The position numbers and the translations under genes were made by a program. Source: Okeania sp. KiyG1 (GTDB lineage: Bacteria > Cyanobacteriota > Cyanobacteriia > Cyanobacteriales > Microcoleaceae). From it: 64,000 nt of DNA. Every line of letters begins with the position of its first letter. Positions within the stretch are counted from its first letter, which is position 1. The notes below the pieces were generated by a model. It had not been told where the DNA came from. It ran no database searches and worked only from the letters and a program-made list of their open reading frames with translations. Below are positions 18,087 through 27,696 of this stretch, one piece after another. Location of the stretch: positions 186,001-250,000 of the forward strand of contig NZ_BLZO01000091.1 of assembly GCF_014132355.1 (NCBI RefSeq). Direction: 5' to 3'.

Positions 18087-18202
18087 CAGGACTTACGCAA
18101 AATGTGAAATTATACACCAATTGTAGTGGGCGCCATTCGGAGCTTTGCGGAACGCAAATGCCATTCGCCCCTACTAGATATGGTGGTTATGCGTAAGTCC
18201 TG
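18087..18202. repeat. MITE, CAGGACTTACGCA family, with perfect termini
   Basis: CAGGACTTACGCA at the left and TGCGTAAGTCCTG at the right are exact inverses. A short dispersed repeat (GGAGCTTTGCGGAACGCAAA) sits in the core. TATCA flanks both sides, a candidate target duplication. The remainder of 17886-18250 shows no gene; ATTATTCATT decamer repeats lie at 18210-18250. Confidence 0.75.
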
Positions 18203-18250
18203 TATCAATTATTAATTATTAATTATTCATTATTCATTATTCATTATTAA

Positions 18251-19558
18251 CTAACGCCCCAACTTATTCGGAATACCTTCACAACCACCAGGTATCTTTC
18301 TCCTACTTTTTTCCCCAGACCAAGCACAACAATAATAACGTTGTTCGTCAGACAACTTCTTGACTACATTAAAGTCAACATTTTCTACCACTGCACCAGT
18401 ACAAATACCTGTTTGATAATTAGGTACATGAGTACGACTACGAGGAGTAGCAGTTTCTGCACTGCCATAGAAAAATCTCGTTCCCCTCAAGTCAGCACCC
18501 ACCAGACTTGCTTCATACAAAATAGTACGGGAAAAATTAGCTTTTACTAAGTCACAATAACTAAGATTAGCTCTGACAAGATTAGCATCACTTAATTCTG
18601 TCCACCGCAAATCTGTTTTTGCCAGGTCAGCTCCTGCTAACATTACTCCTAAGTCAATCACACGAATACCATATTCCCTATCTTCCGCATAACCCCCATT
18701 ACCATCTAAAATAGGCCGACCAAGTTGCCGATCGCGCTTAATCGGTGTTATTAGTCTAGACTGAGATAAAAATCTGAGAATTTTCGCTTTACCTTCTCCA
18801 TCTACACTTTTAATAATAGCTGCTGTACGTCCTTCAGCGATCGCTCGTTCCTGTGGCCAATCTTCCAATAAACCTTTTTCATCCATTGCCAAATCGGAAA
18901 CTCCTTGAAAGTAAGCATCAATGGTTTGTTGTTGAGTGATGCGGTTTTGCTGAATGGTCAAATCTTTGGAAATAACATATTGTCGCCAAGCTACATATAC
19001 AGCAATAATCGCAATTAAGATTTGACCTAAAGCTCCGATGAGTTCGCCCACCGCTCCAATGGCATCCCAGTTAATCTGAATATTACGAGTACCTGGTTCT
19101 TGGTTTGCTCCACTTAACATTAGTAAGCCAACAATAGCGGTTAAGATACCAAAGCAAGCAATAATCAGGTTACGCCAAACTGGAGGAATCAGGGTTTTCC
19201 AGACTTTACCCCAACTAGGCCAAATCATTCTGATGGAAGCTACCATTACCACAACTGCACTGCTATAACCAAGCAGTACATTATCTATGGCTAACCCCAG
19301 AATCATTAACGCAATTGCTGTCAGGGAGACAATGGACGCAATTCGATTCTTTGGCCCTTCATCTACTTGATTGTTTGCCAAACCATTGAGCTGGGTGGGA
19401 GAGGAGGGTAGCATTTTTTCTATTTCGTTGTCTACCAAGTTTAATTGGTCTATTGATGTTTTTACAGGAGCGATCGCTGCTTTTGTGCCATTAGAATTTT
19501 CTGAGGTAGGACTGGTGTTTGGAGAATTAGCTGGAGAAGAGTTTGAATCATTATTCAT
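18251..19558 (-). CDS. Pentapeptide-repeat membrane protein
   Basis: 435 residues. A Ser/Asn-rich N terminus (1-60) is followed by two pairs of hydrophobic segments (about 75-120 and 130-195), so a membrane anchor. Then comes a soluble region with a coiled helix (about 205-250). The C-terminal part has pentapeptide repeats A(D/N)Lxx: GADLAKTDLRW, DANLVRANLSYCDLVKANFS, ASLVGADLRGTRF (about 315-370). Such repeats form a right-handed beta helix; their role in cyanobacterial membrane proteins is mostly unknown. The end CCAWSGEKSRRK is Cys-containing. It is monocistronic with heptamer repeats upstream. Confidence 0.8.
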   Translation of the reverse strand: MNNDSNSSPANSPNTSPTSENSNGTKAAIAPVKTSIDQLNLVDNEIEKMLPSSPTQLNGLANNQVDEGPKNRIASIVSLTAIALMILGLAIDNVLLGYSSAVVVMVASIRMIWPSWGKVWKTLIPPVWRNLIIACFGILTAIVGLLMLSGANQEPGTRNIQINWDAIGAVGELIGALGQILIAIIAVYVAWRQYVISKDLTIQQNRITQQQTIDAYFQGVSDLAMDEKGLLEDWPQERAIAEGRTAAIIKSVDGEGKAKILRFLSQSRLITPIKRDRQLGRPILDGNGGYAEDREYGIRVIDLGVMLAGADLAKTDLRWTELSDANLVRANLSYCDLVKANFSRTILYEASLVGADLRGTRFFYGSAETATPRSRTHVPNYQTGICTGAVVENVDFNVVKKLSDEQRYYCCAWSGEKSRRKIPGGCEGIPNKLGR

Positions 19559-19734
19559 AGAATTTTTAATTTTGATTTTTTGATAGACAATTAATTAGTT
19601 AAGTTTTTGTAATATCTATCAGGAGCCAGAAAGATGAGGAAAGATGAGTTATATCAATAATTTTACGGGTAAGTTTGGCTAGAGTTTAGGTTTTATATCA
19701 ATTATATTGGGACTAAATCTATCAAGACATTAGA

Positions 19735-19872
19735 AGTCAAAAGTCAAAAGTTAAAAGTTAAAAGTTAAAAGTCAAAAAATATTGGTTAATCTAAGACTCA
19801 GTCCAAATTTAGAAGTCAAAAGTCAAAAGTCAAAAGTTAAAAGTTAAAAGTTAAAAGTCAAAAAATATTGAT
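19735..19872. repeat. Heptamer short tandem repeats, two blocks
   Basis: Two blocks of AAAAGTC/AAAAGTT heptamers, each ending AAAAAATATTG and each preceded by TTAGAAG. The rest of 19559-20060 holds no gene; a GATA repeat (19990-20005) lies upstream of def. Confidence 0.85.
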
Positions 19873-20060
19873 TTAGGACCCAGGGGGTTTTGATTAATTA
19901 ATATCAGGACTTTGACTTTGAGTAGGATGTCATAAGTTGGCTTGACTATTCATGACTCAAAGGCCGTGTATATTTTATTAGGTATTAGGATAGATAGATA
20001 GATAGAGGTACTGTAAATACCTCTGTTTAAAATTTAGCCATTTTTTGTAAATGTAAAATT

Positions 20061-20627
20061 ATGACAACTTCTGAAATTTTAGTTAAGAAAGAAAAATTAG
20101 AGAACCCACCTTTGGAAATAAATTATTTGGGCGATCGCTCTTTGCGTCAGTCAGCGAAGCGCGTGACTAAGGTAGATGATGATATTCGGAAACTGATACG
20201 AGAAATGCTCCAAACTATGTATAGTGCTGATGGTATTGGTCTGGCGGCTCCCCAGGTGGCTGTCCAAAAACAAGTCATTGTTATAGACTGCGAGCTAGAT
20301 AATGCTGCTACGCCCCCTCTAGTTTTGATTAATCCTACGATTAAAAGGTATGGTAAAGAAGTTTGTCTTTTCCAAGAAGGGTGTCTGAGTATTCCTGGGG
20401 TTTATTTAGATGTTAAACGTCCGGCAATAATTGAAGTTGCATACAAAGATGAAAATGGTCGTCCCAAAACCCTTCAGGCTAAAGAATTATTATCTAGAGC
20501 AATTCAGCATGAAATGGACCATCTTCAAGGGGTGCTATTTGTAGACCGAGTAGAAAATAAATTGGCACTGAATGAAGAGTTGACTAAGCATAAGTTCTCT
20601 CCTAAAGCTGTTAAATCTGTTACTTGA
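20061..20627 (+). CDS. def: Peptide deformylase
   Basis: A 188-residue cytosolic metalloenzyme that removes the formyl group from the N-terminal methionine of new proteins. All three motifs are intact: GIGLAAPQ (58-65), EGCLS (106-110, metal ligand Cys108) and QHEMDHLQG (149-157, ligands His150 and His154, catalytic Glu151). Length is typical for type 1B bacterial enzymes. It has no operon with fmt here. The start is the first ATG, in an AT-rich context without a strong Shine-Dalgarno sequence. Confidence 0.95.
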   Translation: MTTSEILVKKEKLENPPLEINYLGDRSLRQSAKRVTKVDDDIRKLIREMLQTMYSADGIGLAAPQVAVQKQVIVIDCELDNAATPPLVLINPTIKRYGKEVCLFQEGCLSIPGVYLDVKRPAIIEVAYKDENGRPKTLQAKELLSRAIQHEMDHLQGVLFVDRVENKLALNEELTKHKFSPKAVKSVT

Positions 20628-21232
20628 AATAGCAGTCAGCGGTCAGCGGTCAGCTATTCCTACGGAATGCTGCGCAAACAGCTTCTCTGGTGTCTTTATA
20701 TAGGGGATACTCAAGAGAAGCAGCTCCGCGTCTACAAACTCCCATAAAAGACGCACCACGCGCTTTTTCAAATATAGTGGGGGACGCCGAACCCTTGGAT
20801 TTTTAGCTGAAGTCCGCAGTTCCTCTGCAAGAGGCTAGCTAAATGCTGGCAAGGGTCCCATGACTATCACGAAAAGCTAATAGCTAGTTAAAGTCTGGCA
20901 AAATTAATAGACATCTCGGAGTAGGGAGTAGGGAGTAGTAGGGACGTTGCATACAACATCCCTACAGAATAGGAGAAAATAATTGATGATTTATGTACGG
21001 TAATTGATTTTATAGCAAGGAACGAGTTGGTGTTTGACTTATGTTGATGATGAATCTTAGGCAGAGAAATTCTTTTCCCACTCTTGCCTTTTGCCTGTTC
21101 CCTGCTATATTTTTGATTTTTGGAGATGTCTAATACAAAAGCAATAGTCCAAAAGTTGAAGATTTATCAGTTCTTAACTTTAGTGCTTATCATAAAAAAT
21201 TAAAACAGTCAATATTTTTGGAGAAGAAAGTT
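20628..21232. other. Gene-free stretch with dispersed repeats
   Basis: No gene is seen. It contains tandem GTCAGCG units (20635-20652), short dispersed repeats near 20655-20690 and 20710-20765, GGGAGTA repeats around 20925, and TTTTTGGAGATGTCTAATA (21112-21133), a short motif also seen near 15990. Confidence 0.5.
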
Positions 21233-21433
21233 ATGGTAGGAACTCCTAAATCAACATTGCTTTTGGGTGGGTGTTGTATAGCAGCGATCGCAGCAGTGGG
21301 TTCTATTTTTGAGTTATCCTCTGGAGAACCAGAATTAGGTGGCCTAGTAACAGGAATAATTTTGAGTCTGAGCATTCCTCTAGCCACTTTACTCTTTTAT
21401 TTAGCAATTCAAGACGCTAAAGCGAATCAGTAG
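21233..21433 (+). CDS. Small membrane protein, unknown
   Basis: 66 residues from ATG 21233, with GGAGAAG at 21220-21226 as ribosome binding site; a TTG start five codons earlier would overlap that site. Two hydrophobic helices (about 8-26 and 36-58) are separated by SSGEPELGG. The C terminus ends AIQDAKANQ. The composition is that of a genuine small cyanobacterial membrane protein, but no family is recognised. Confidence 0.6.
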   Translation: MVGTPKSTLLLGGCCIAAIAAVGSIFELSSGEPELGGLVTGIILSLSIPLATLLFYLAIQDAKANQ

Positions 21434-21463
21434 AAATTAAGCAATGAACAATGAACAATTTTT

Positions 21464-21621
21464 GGCATTGCTGAATTAAGGTATGAAAGTAGGTTTATAG
21501 GTATGGAGGGAACATTTAACATAGAACAGGGAACAGTTAATATTAACAAGTAGTTTAAACCATCCAAAATCCAAAATCCAAAATCCAAAATCATCAAATC
21601 ATACCCAGAATCAGCAACACC
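21464..21621. repeat. MITE with GGCRTTGCTGA termini and 8-bp target duplication
   Basis: The left end GGCATTGCTGAATTAAGG and right end CAGAATCAGCAACACC are imperfect inverses. CAATTTTT is present directly on both sides, an 8-bp target duplication. The interior contains AAAATCC repeats. It belongs with 39632-39846 and 45977-46187. Confidence 0.8.
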
Positions 21622-21697
21622 CAATTTTTAATTGATAATTAATTGTTCATTGCATACAAATAATTATTTTGACTAAAAATTTTAAAGATATCTAAAA

Positions 21698-23065
21698 ATG
21701 GCATTTCTGCGACAACTGTCTACAAGAGGGGTATATGAGGAAAAACTCATAAAAGAGTATCTATCTGAGACAGAGGAGGTAGTGCTAGGACGCGATCCCA
21801 GGTGTCAAATTGTCCTAGAGACAAAATTTTATACAACGGTTTCTCGCCGTCATGCCCTAATTCGTATTCATACCAAACAGGCCAAAACTACTGGTTTAGT
21901 ATGGGAAATCTGCGACCTCAATAGTTCTAATGGTACTTATATTAATGGACGAAGAATACAGGGAAGTCAAATTCTACAGGTGGGCGATCGTATTAGTCTG
22001 GGCTACAAAGGGCCGGAATTTATTTTCGATAATTTATCCCACCAAAAATCAACCTCATTAGTATCACCATCAGTCAACCCTACTTCACTTCCTGTTAATT
22101 CTGTTGGCAGTGCTAAAGTTGAAGATGTTGGAGATACTGACTCGATAACTTTGACCCAGTTATTTCCTATTGCTTCTACAGGAAAGCAATTAGCTAAAAA
22201 AGCCTATCTTTATCCAGGTATTATCACTGTATTTTTTGTGATTTTAATGTTTTTAACCGTGGGTAAAGCAATAGCTTTTAATTTTTTATTAGCAGCTTAT
22301 ATTGCTGGTGCAGCTTATTATTTTGTTTATCAACTTTGTGGCAAAGAAAAACCTTGGTGGGTATTATTCGGATCATCTTTAACCACTGTTTTTATCTTAT
22401 TAAGTCCAATTTTAACATTGTTTATTGGAGTATTTCGTTTTATACTTCCTGGTGATATATCAGTAAATCCTCAGCAAGTTGGCTTTCTTGATTTCCTGAT
22501 TAGAATGTTTTTTGGCGCGGGATTAATGGAAGAGTTGTTAAAAGCATTACCCGTGTTTTTAATACTATTAATAGGTCGTAATTTACCTTCTCCCTGGCGG
22601 AAGAAAATTGGTGTTTGGGAACCTTTAGATGGAATTTTATTAGGAACAGCTTCTGCAGTAGGATTTACTTTATTAGAAACTCTGGGACAATATGTTCCGA
22701 GTATTGTGGATAGTGCGAGTTTACAGTTGGGAGTAGATGCGGGTCAATTGGTAGGATTACAATTGTTAATTCCCAGAATTTTAGGTTCAGTAGCTGGACA
22801 TATGGCTTATAGTGGTTATTTTGGTTATTTTATCGGATTAAGTGTTTTAAAGCGTCGTAATAGTTGGTTGATTTTAGGGGTTGGGTATTTGACTGCATCT
22901 ATTCTTCATGCTTTATGGAACGCTTCTGGAGTTTTAAATATATTTCTTTTGGCTTTTGTGGGAGTGATTTCTTATGCTTTTTTGGGGGCGGCTATTTTAA
23001 AAGCGAGAGTTCTTTCTCCTACAAGAGATGAAAATTTTGCTACTCAGGTTATCATTAACAAATGA
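21698..23065 (+). CDS. FHA domain-PrsW intramembrane protease fusion
   Basis: 455 residues. Residues 1-110 form an FHA phosphothreonine-binding domain (GRDPRC at 31-36, SRRH 49-52, NGTYING 78-84). A linker leads to a multi-pass membrane domain from about 172. PrsW-type signature residues are present: MEELLKALP (Glu278, Glu279), GFTLLETLG (Glu327), GHMAYSGYFGY (His368) and LHALWNASG (His404). PrsW proteins are glutamate-type intramembrane proteases that cleave anti-sigma factors or other membrane substrates. The FHA domain suggests that the protease is recruited by Ser/Thr phosphorylation. The substrate is unknown and no kinase or anti-sigma gene is adjacent. Confidence 0.85.
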   Translation: MAFLRQLSTRGVYEEKLIKEYLSETEEVVLGRDPRCQIVLETKFYTTVSRRHALIRIHTKQAKTTGLVWEICDLNSSNGTYINGRRIQGSQILQVGDRISLGYKGPEFIFDNLSHQKSTSLVSPSVNPTSLPVNSVGSAKVEDVGDTDSITLTQLFPIASTGKQLAKKAYLYPGIITVFFVILMFLTVGKAIAFNFLLAAYIAGAAYYFVYQLCGKEKPWWVLFGSSLTTVFILLSPILTLFIGVFRFILPGDISVNPQQVGFLDFLIRMFFGAGLMEELLKALPVFLILLIGRNLPSPWRKKIGVWEPLDGILLGTASAVGFTLLETLGQYVPSIVDSASLQLGVDAGQLVGLQLLIPRILGSVAGHMAYSGYFGYFIGLSVLKRRNSWLILGVGYLTASILHALWNASGVLNIFLLAFVGVISYAFLGAAILKARVLSPTRDENFATQVIINK

Positions 23066-23129
23066 AATTGTATTGGAGGGGAAAAAATAGTATTCACTAT
23101 AGCCTATAGGTTTTGGCTTTGTCATCATA

Positions 23130-23223
23130 TTACCGAAAAATTTAGGTATAAAGCCTCTCCATTCATGGAGAAAAAAGGAAAAAAATCCATCGATCCAATC
23201 CTCTTATTTATAAGAAGAGGTAA
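23130..23223. repeat. Miniature TTACCGAAAAATT...GAGGTAA element
   Basis: It starts TTACCGAAAAATTTAGG with hairpin CTCTCCATTCATGGAGA and ends in a hairpin CCTCTT-ATTTATA-AGAAGAGG plus TAA. It is a sibling of 26451-26545, 33012-33107 and the large insert at 58934-59478. The left end matches that of the TnpB-less elements, which suggests mobilisation by the same transposase. Confidence 0.55.
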
Positions 23224-24046
23224 CTCTAAATTCTAAATTCTTAATTTTTAATTCTTGAAATTTAGTTAGCCCCATAATTTGACTAATTTCACCAGAAGTT
23301 ATTTGATTTTATTTGATAGGGGAAAATGTTGATAGAGTGCTTCTAATCCTTAGCTTAGGTAAAGTATTTTTTTTATTCCTTATTCCTTCCTGTTCCCTAA
23401 AATCCCAAACTTGTATATCTCACTAATTTTAAAAATTTTATATATAAAGATATTACCCAGTTAAATATATTTAACTGAGTGATAAAACCCACATTCCGTA
23501 CTTTAATTTGTAACATGAAAATTAGTATAAAATCCTTAGGTTGCTTAAATATTTATACTATATAAATTATCTTCATTTACCTCGATCAAGAGTCAAATTC
23601 TCAGTTAAATATTAAGCATAAATACTTATTGAATTGTTAATTCCTATTGACCACTATAATTTTCTTCTTAATGCATGACTTTTGAATGCATGACTTTTGA
23701 CTTAGATTTTTATGCTACATTTTGTGGTGCGGAATGTGGGATAATAAAGATGCCTAGTTTAAGCTTTGAAAAGCCGTTTGAGCGCTATTTATTTTTCTAC
23801 GTCCTCCGATCATACAGCACTTTCCACTGCTATGGGTACAGCCCGAAGATGCCAAGATTGCCTCACTGCAATATTTTCACCATTTACCTTGTAGATCATT
23901 TGCCCGAAATATGCTGTAAATTACAACTTTGAATTAATCAAGAGTTGCTTAAAATTGGTGTGACTTGACTAGCTTTCCTATACTTTACTGATTCACTACC
24001 CATGAGATGAATTGATAAGAAAATGTTTAGAGAAATCTAGAGGAAA
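23224..24046. other. Long gene-free stretch
   Basis: AT-rich, no supported gene. Decamer repeats (TTCTAAATTC) lie at 23225-23265, and a short direct repeat of GCATGACTTTTGA near 23672-23699. A possible 85-codon ORF (23675-23932) has Cys-rich, random-looking composition and was not accepted. Confidence 0.5.
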
Positions 24047-26338
24047 ATGATCCCAAAGAAAAAATTGATAATTTGGCTGCTAACTATGTTCTTAACGGTG
24101 ATAGCAGTTATAGTTATTACTAACCTTCAGGAACAAAATCAAAAAAATATAACAATCGCGATCGCTGCTCCCTTAAGCAATACCGGACAAGTGACACAAG
24201 AATTAGGCAAATCGATGGTTAGAGCAGCGCAACTCTGCATCGATCAGGTAAATAAAGCTGGCGGAATTGAAGGTAGGAAGGTACAACTAAAAATTTATGA
24301 CGACCAAGGGAAAATAGACGTAGCAGAGAAAGTAGCTAGAGAGATTGTCGAATCTCCAGCGATCGCCGTCATTGGTCACTATTCTAGTAGCACATCTCTG
24401 GCAGCTGGAAAAATTTATCAAGCTGCTGGGATTCCAGCAATCAGTGGTTCAGCAACTGCTGATGCAGTAACCGCCGACAATGATTGGTACTTCCGCACAA
24501 TTTTTAACGACAGCTTTCAAGGCAAATTTATCGCTACTTACTTGAGAAAAGTTCTAGGATATTCAGAAATTAGTATTATTCGGGGCTACGATGTTTATGG
24601 TTTAAACTTAGGAAGAACTGTTGAAACAGCTTTTCGAGAATTAGGAGGAGAAATAGTAGCTCAGTGGCAACTACCAACAAACCAAAACCTTGCAAGCGAT
24701 CGGAGCATTATCGAAGAATTGCAGGAACTCAAAAAGTCTGATCGATTTCCACAAGCAATTGTGTTAGCTACTAATCGTGCTCAAGTGAGAAGCTTACTCA
24801 GGGAAATCAAAAATCGCAATCTGAATTTATCCCTATTTGGTGGTGATGACATAGGTGATGTAAGTATTGCTCAATCCTTTAGTAACCTTCTTAAAGAACA
24901 AGAAACTCCAGGCTTCTTTACCAATGGCCTTTACGCCACAGTACCAACTATGTATGACGTGGCTAATGATCGAACTCAACAATTTAGGAAAACATTTGAA
25001 GAAGTTTACAAAATGTCCCCTGGCTGGTCTGCTGCTTCTTACTATAATGCTACCACCGCAATTGTCGAAGCTATTCATCGTACTCTATTAACAGAGAAAG
25101 ATTTAGCAAAATCAGCTTTTACTGGTAAAGATATTAAAAAAGATCGTTCTAGGGTTAGAGAGGGTTTGCTTCGGATCAACAGTCCCGATACTGCTGTCGC
25201 AACAGGAACAAAAAGATTTTACTTTAATAGGAATAATACTGTTACTTTTCCTCCTAGTGTGGGAATTTTTGACCGTGGTCAGCTTGTATCGGCTTTTACC
25301 CAACTACAAATAGTTCCCAATATCGAGGCAATTTTAAATTCAGAAGCCAAAATCCCTAGTGAGAATATTTTACAAATAGGGCAGCAATACTTGCAAAAAA
25401 CTGACATTGTTTATGTAGGTCTTGACATCAACAAAGTTAGCTATCTAGACGAGAAAAGTTCAACCTATCTTGTGGATTTTTATTTGTGGTTTAGATATAA
25501 AGGTAATCTGAATCCTGATCAAATTGAGTTTAGCAACTATGGAATTGATCGCTTAGACTCTGGAGAAAGGTTAGCTATCGAAGAACCAATACAAAGGGGG
25601 GAAGACAATGGAGTTAAGTATAAAATATATAGAATTAAAGCCGATTTTCACGAAGAGTTTGATTTTCGCAATTACCCCTTTGATAAACAGCATTTAAGTG
25701 TAAGATTTCGACATACAGAGTTAACAAGAAATCGGTTGATTTATGCTATTGACTTAATTGGTATGCAAGATATTACTCGAAAGGAATTATTTAACCAGTG
25801 GAAAGAAAAAGTTTTCAACGAAATTACCTCTTGGACACCTACAAAAATAACTTTTTTCCAGGATACTTTAGTAAAAGATTCTACACTAGGCTATCGGCAA
25901 TTGATCGACACTAAGTCAAATTTAGAATACTCCCAGTTTAATGCTGTGATTGAGATTAAAAGGAAATTACTCAGTTTCAGTATCAAAAATTTGCTGCCTC
26001 TGTGGTTTTTTATTGCTGTGGCATATCAGTTTTTGTTTTTGCCTTTCGATCTACTCTCAGCCGAGTTATTGAGTGGGCTATTACTAGCGGTTGTATTTTA
26101 CCATTTGAGTTTACTAGATGCTCTGCCTGATGGAGTGGGTTATGTTGTTGCCCTTGACTATGCTTTTTATTTAGTTTACCTCTTATTTGGGTTAGAATTA
26201 ACCCTAGTAACAGTAGGGTCTAGCGACAAGTTTAAGAATAATGAAGCACAGCGTAAAAAGTTACTCTTGTTAGGGAGAGTGCTGTTCCCAATGATTGTGT
26301 TCGTTGGCTCTATATGGCTTTATTTGCTGTATGTATAG
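24047..26338 (+). CDS. Periplasmic-binding-protein / pentameric ligand-gated ion channel fusion
   Basis: 763 residues. A signal anchor (about 8-26) is followed by a type 1 periplasmic binding domain of the branched-chain amino-acid receptor kind (about 35-425: ITIAIAAPLSNTGQ, AAQLCIDQVNKAGGIEGRKV, IGHYSSSTSLAA). Residues 450-640 form a second beta domain with pLGIC hallmarks: YLDEKSSTYLVDFYLWFRY and the Pro-loop motif DFRNYPFDKQHL (YPFD 543-546). Four transmembrane helices follow (about 647-667, 671-690, 696-723, 741-762) with a short intracellular loop. Topology and motifs match prokaryotic channels such as GLIC, here with a ligand sensor on top. It is likely a ligand-gated channel in the plasma membrane; ligand and ion are unknown. 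No transporter genes adjoin. Confidence 0.85.
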   Translation: MIPKKKLIIWLLTMFLTVIAVIVITNLQEQNQKNITIAIAAPLSNTGQVTQELGKSMVRAAQLCIDQVNKAGGIEGRKVQLKIYDDQGKIDVAEKVAREIVESPAIAVIGHYSSSTSLAAGKIYQAAGIPAISGSATADAVTADNDWYFRTIFNDSFQGKFIATYLRKVLGYSEISIIRGYDVYGLNLGRTVETAFRELGGEIVAQWQLPTNQNLASDRSIIEELQELKKSDRFPQAIVLATNRAQVRSLLREIKNRNLNLSLFGGDDIGDVSIAQSFSNLLKEQETPGFFTNGLYATVPTMYDVANDRTQQFRKTFEEVYKMSPGWSAASYYNATTAIVEAIHRTLLTEKDLAKSAFTGKDIKKDRSRVREGLLRINSPDTAVATGTKRFYFNRNNTVTFPPSVGIFDRGQLVSAFTQLQIVPNIEAILNSEAKIPSENILQIGQQYLQKTDIVYVGLDINKVSYLDEKSSTYLVDFYLWFRYKGNLNPDQIEFSNYGIDRLDSGERLAIEEPIQRGEDNGVKYKIYRIKADFHEEFDFRNYPFDKQHLSVRFRHTELTRNRLIYAIDLIGMQDITRKELFNQWKEKVFNEITSWTPTKITFFQDTLVKDSTLGYRQLIDTKSNLEYSQFNAVIEIKRKLLSFSIKNLLPLWFFIAVAYQFLFLPFDLLSAELLSGLLLAVVFYHLSLLDALPDGVGYVVALDYAFYLVYLLFGLELTLVTVGSSDKFKNNEAQRKKLLLLGRVLFPMIVFVGSIWLYLLYV

Positions 26339-26450
26339 CACTGTTCGATGGCCGAAGAGATATTCTAGGGTTTGCGCTCAAAAGTCTTTTTTAAGGAGTA
26401 GGGGAGTAGGGGAGTAGGGGAGTAGGGGAGTGGGGGAGTGTGGGAAGAAA

Positions 26451-26545
26451 TTACCAAAAAATTGGGTTTAAAGCCTGCCCTTTTAAGGGGATAATAAATA
26501 AAAATTTTCCTGTTCGTCAATCCTCTTCTTTTCAAGGAGAGGTAA
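26451..26545. repeat. Miniature TTACC...GAGGTAA element
   Basis: TTACCAAAAAATTGGG with hairpin GCCCTTTTAAGGGG at the left, and CAATCCTCTTCTTTTCAAGG plus AGAGGTAA at the right. A GGGGAGTA repeat precedes it at 26396-26440. Nothing else is seen between 26339 and 26623. Confidence 0.55.
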
Positions 26546-26623
26546 TTCGCGCATTCTAAATTTTTGAAAAAAAAATATATATCTTCGCCATTACTATGCA
26601 GGATTACCAATTTATCTACCAAA

Positions 26624-27024
26624 CTAAGGCCATAAAACCTGGACAAAAAAATCATTCAAAATCTTGTTACATTGAAATGCCAGTTGATTTTGGTCTAATT
26701 CATCTTTAGTAAAATAAGCTAAACGCTGACCTTCATTAAGTTTAATTTGCTTTAAATCTAAGTCTATTTGCTTCCAGAAAACGTAATGTTCTCTATCATA
26801 AATATTGTACTTTTGAAAAAGTTAATATCTGTTAATTCAATTTCGATTTCTTCTCTTATTTCTCTGCATATACATTCTTCAGGAAGTTCACCATTTTCAA
26901 TAAATCCTCCTAATAAATTCCAAGTATTAGGAAAAGGAATAGAGTTTTTATCATCCCTAAGTACCAGCAAAATTTCATTATTGCTATTCAATAAAATAAT
27001 TACAGAACCTTGAATTTTATTCAT
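26624..27024 (-). CDS. NUDIX hydrolase, frameshifted in an A-run
   Basis: It starts at ATG 27024 (MNKIQGSVIILLNSNNEILLVLRD). The Nudix box is readable as GGFIENGELPEECICREIREEIEIE, with GxxxxxE and REIREE correct. After NFF the frame is lost at the A5 run 26816-26820 (plus strand). One more base gives QKYNIYDREHYVFWKQ, then LNEGQRLAYFTKDEL and an end at 26624-26626, a normal length of about 133 residues. It would hydrolyse a nucleoside-diphosphate derivative; the substrate cannot be read. The intact downstream half argues for a sequencing indel rather than old decay. Confidence 0.75.
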
Positions 27025-27696
27025 ATTTTTATCCTAATTAAAAAGTTGCAAGATTTTATTGTAGGGGTTTAGTCTTCAAACCCCATTTTTACTTGGGTTG
27101 GGAAACCAATATAGTTTTTTTCACGAATCATTTTATGTTGCTATAGCGATCGCCTCATTCCTTCATTCTAAATCTAAAATCCTTCTTATATTATTTGCTA
27201 ACTATCAGAAAAAATTAATCAGCTTTTTACAAATTAAGTATTTTTCACGTTTTTGTGAAAACTAAGTAAAGATGAAAATTCAGTGATAATACTACTCCTT
27301 TTTTAAAATAATTGTTAAATTAAATCTAATAAATCACTTAATAAAGTGAATCTTCAGGGTAAATGTTTGTATTTGCTTTGGTGGGTTACAGCGTACATTA
27401 AAGCAGGAAAATTACAGTCATAATCCCGCCCAACTAACCCTACTAGAGCGTCAAGCTTAAAGTAGTGGAATAGATTTTTGATGTCAAGCTTTGAAAAATT
27501 AGCATCCTACCATTTTCCTAAAGTAACATTTAAGGCTTGACACGGCACTACAAGGGCTTAAGTTTTTGTTTATAAACAGTCTCTAAATGAAAATTTAGGG
27601 ATTACATTATCGAAGTTCACATCTGTATCAAGCTTTATAAAAACAGGTGAGATAAACCTTCCATTTCCTAACTATATGTACAAGGAGTCAATAATT
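27025..27696. other. Gene-free upstream region of the PEP-CTERM gene
   Basis: AT-rich, no ORF with coding character. AAGGAG at 27682-27687 is the ribosome binding site for ATG 27697. I see no confident promoter boxes or conserved RNA structure. Confidence 0.5.

Noticed and set aside
23675-23932. 85-codon ORF between the PrsW and channel genes
   Set aside because: Composition is irregular (many Cys, Phe and Tyr), there is no ribosome binding site, and it overlaps a short direct repeat at its start.
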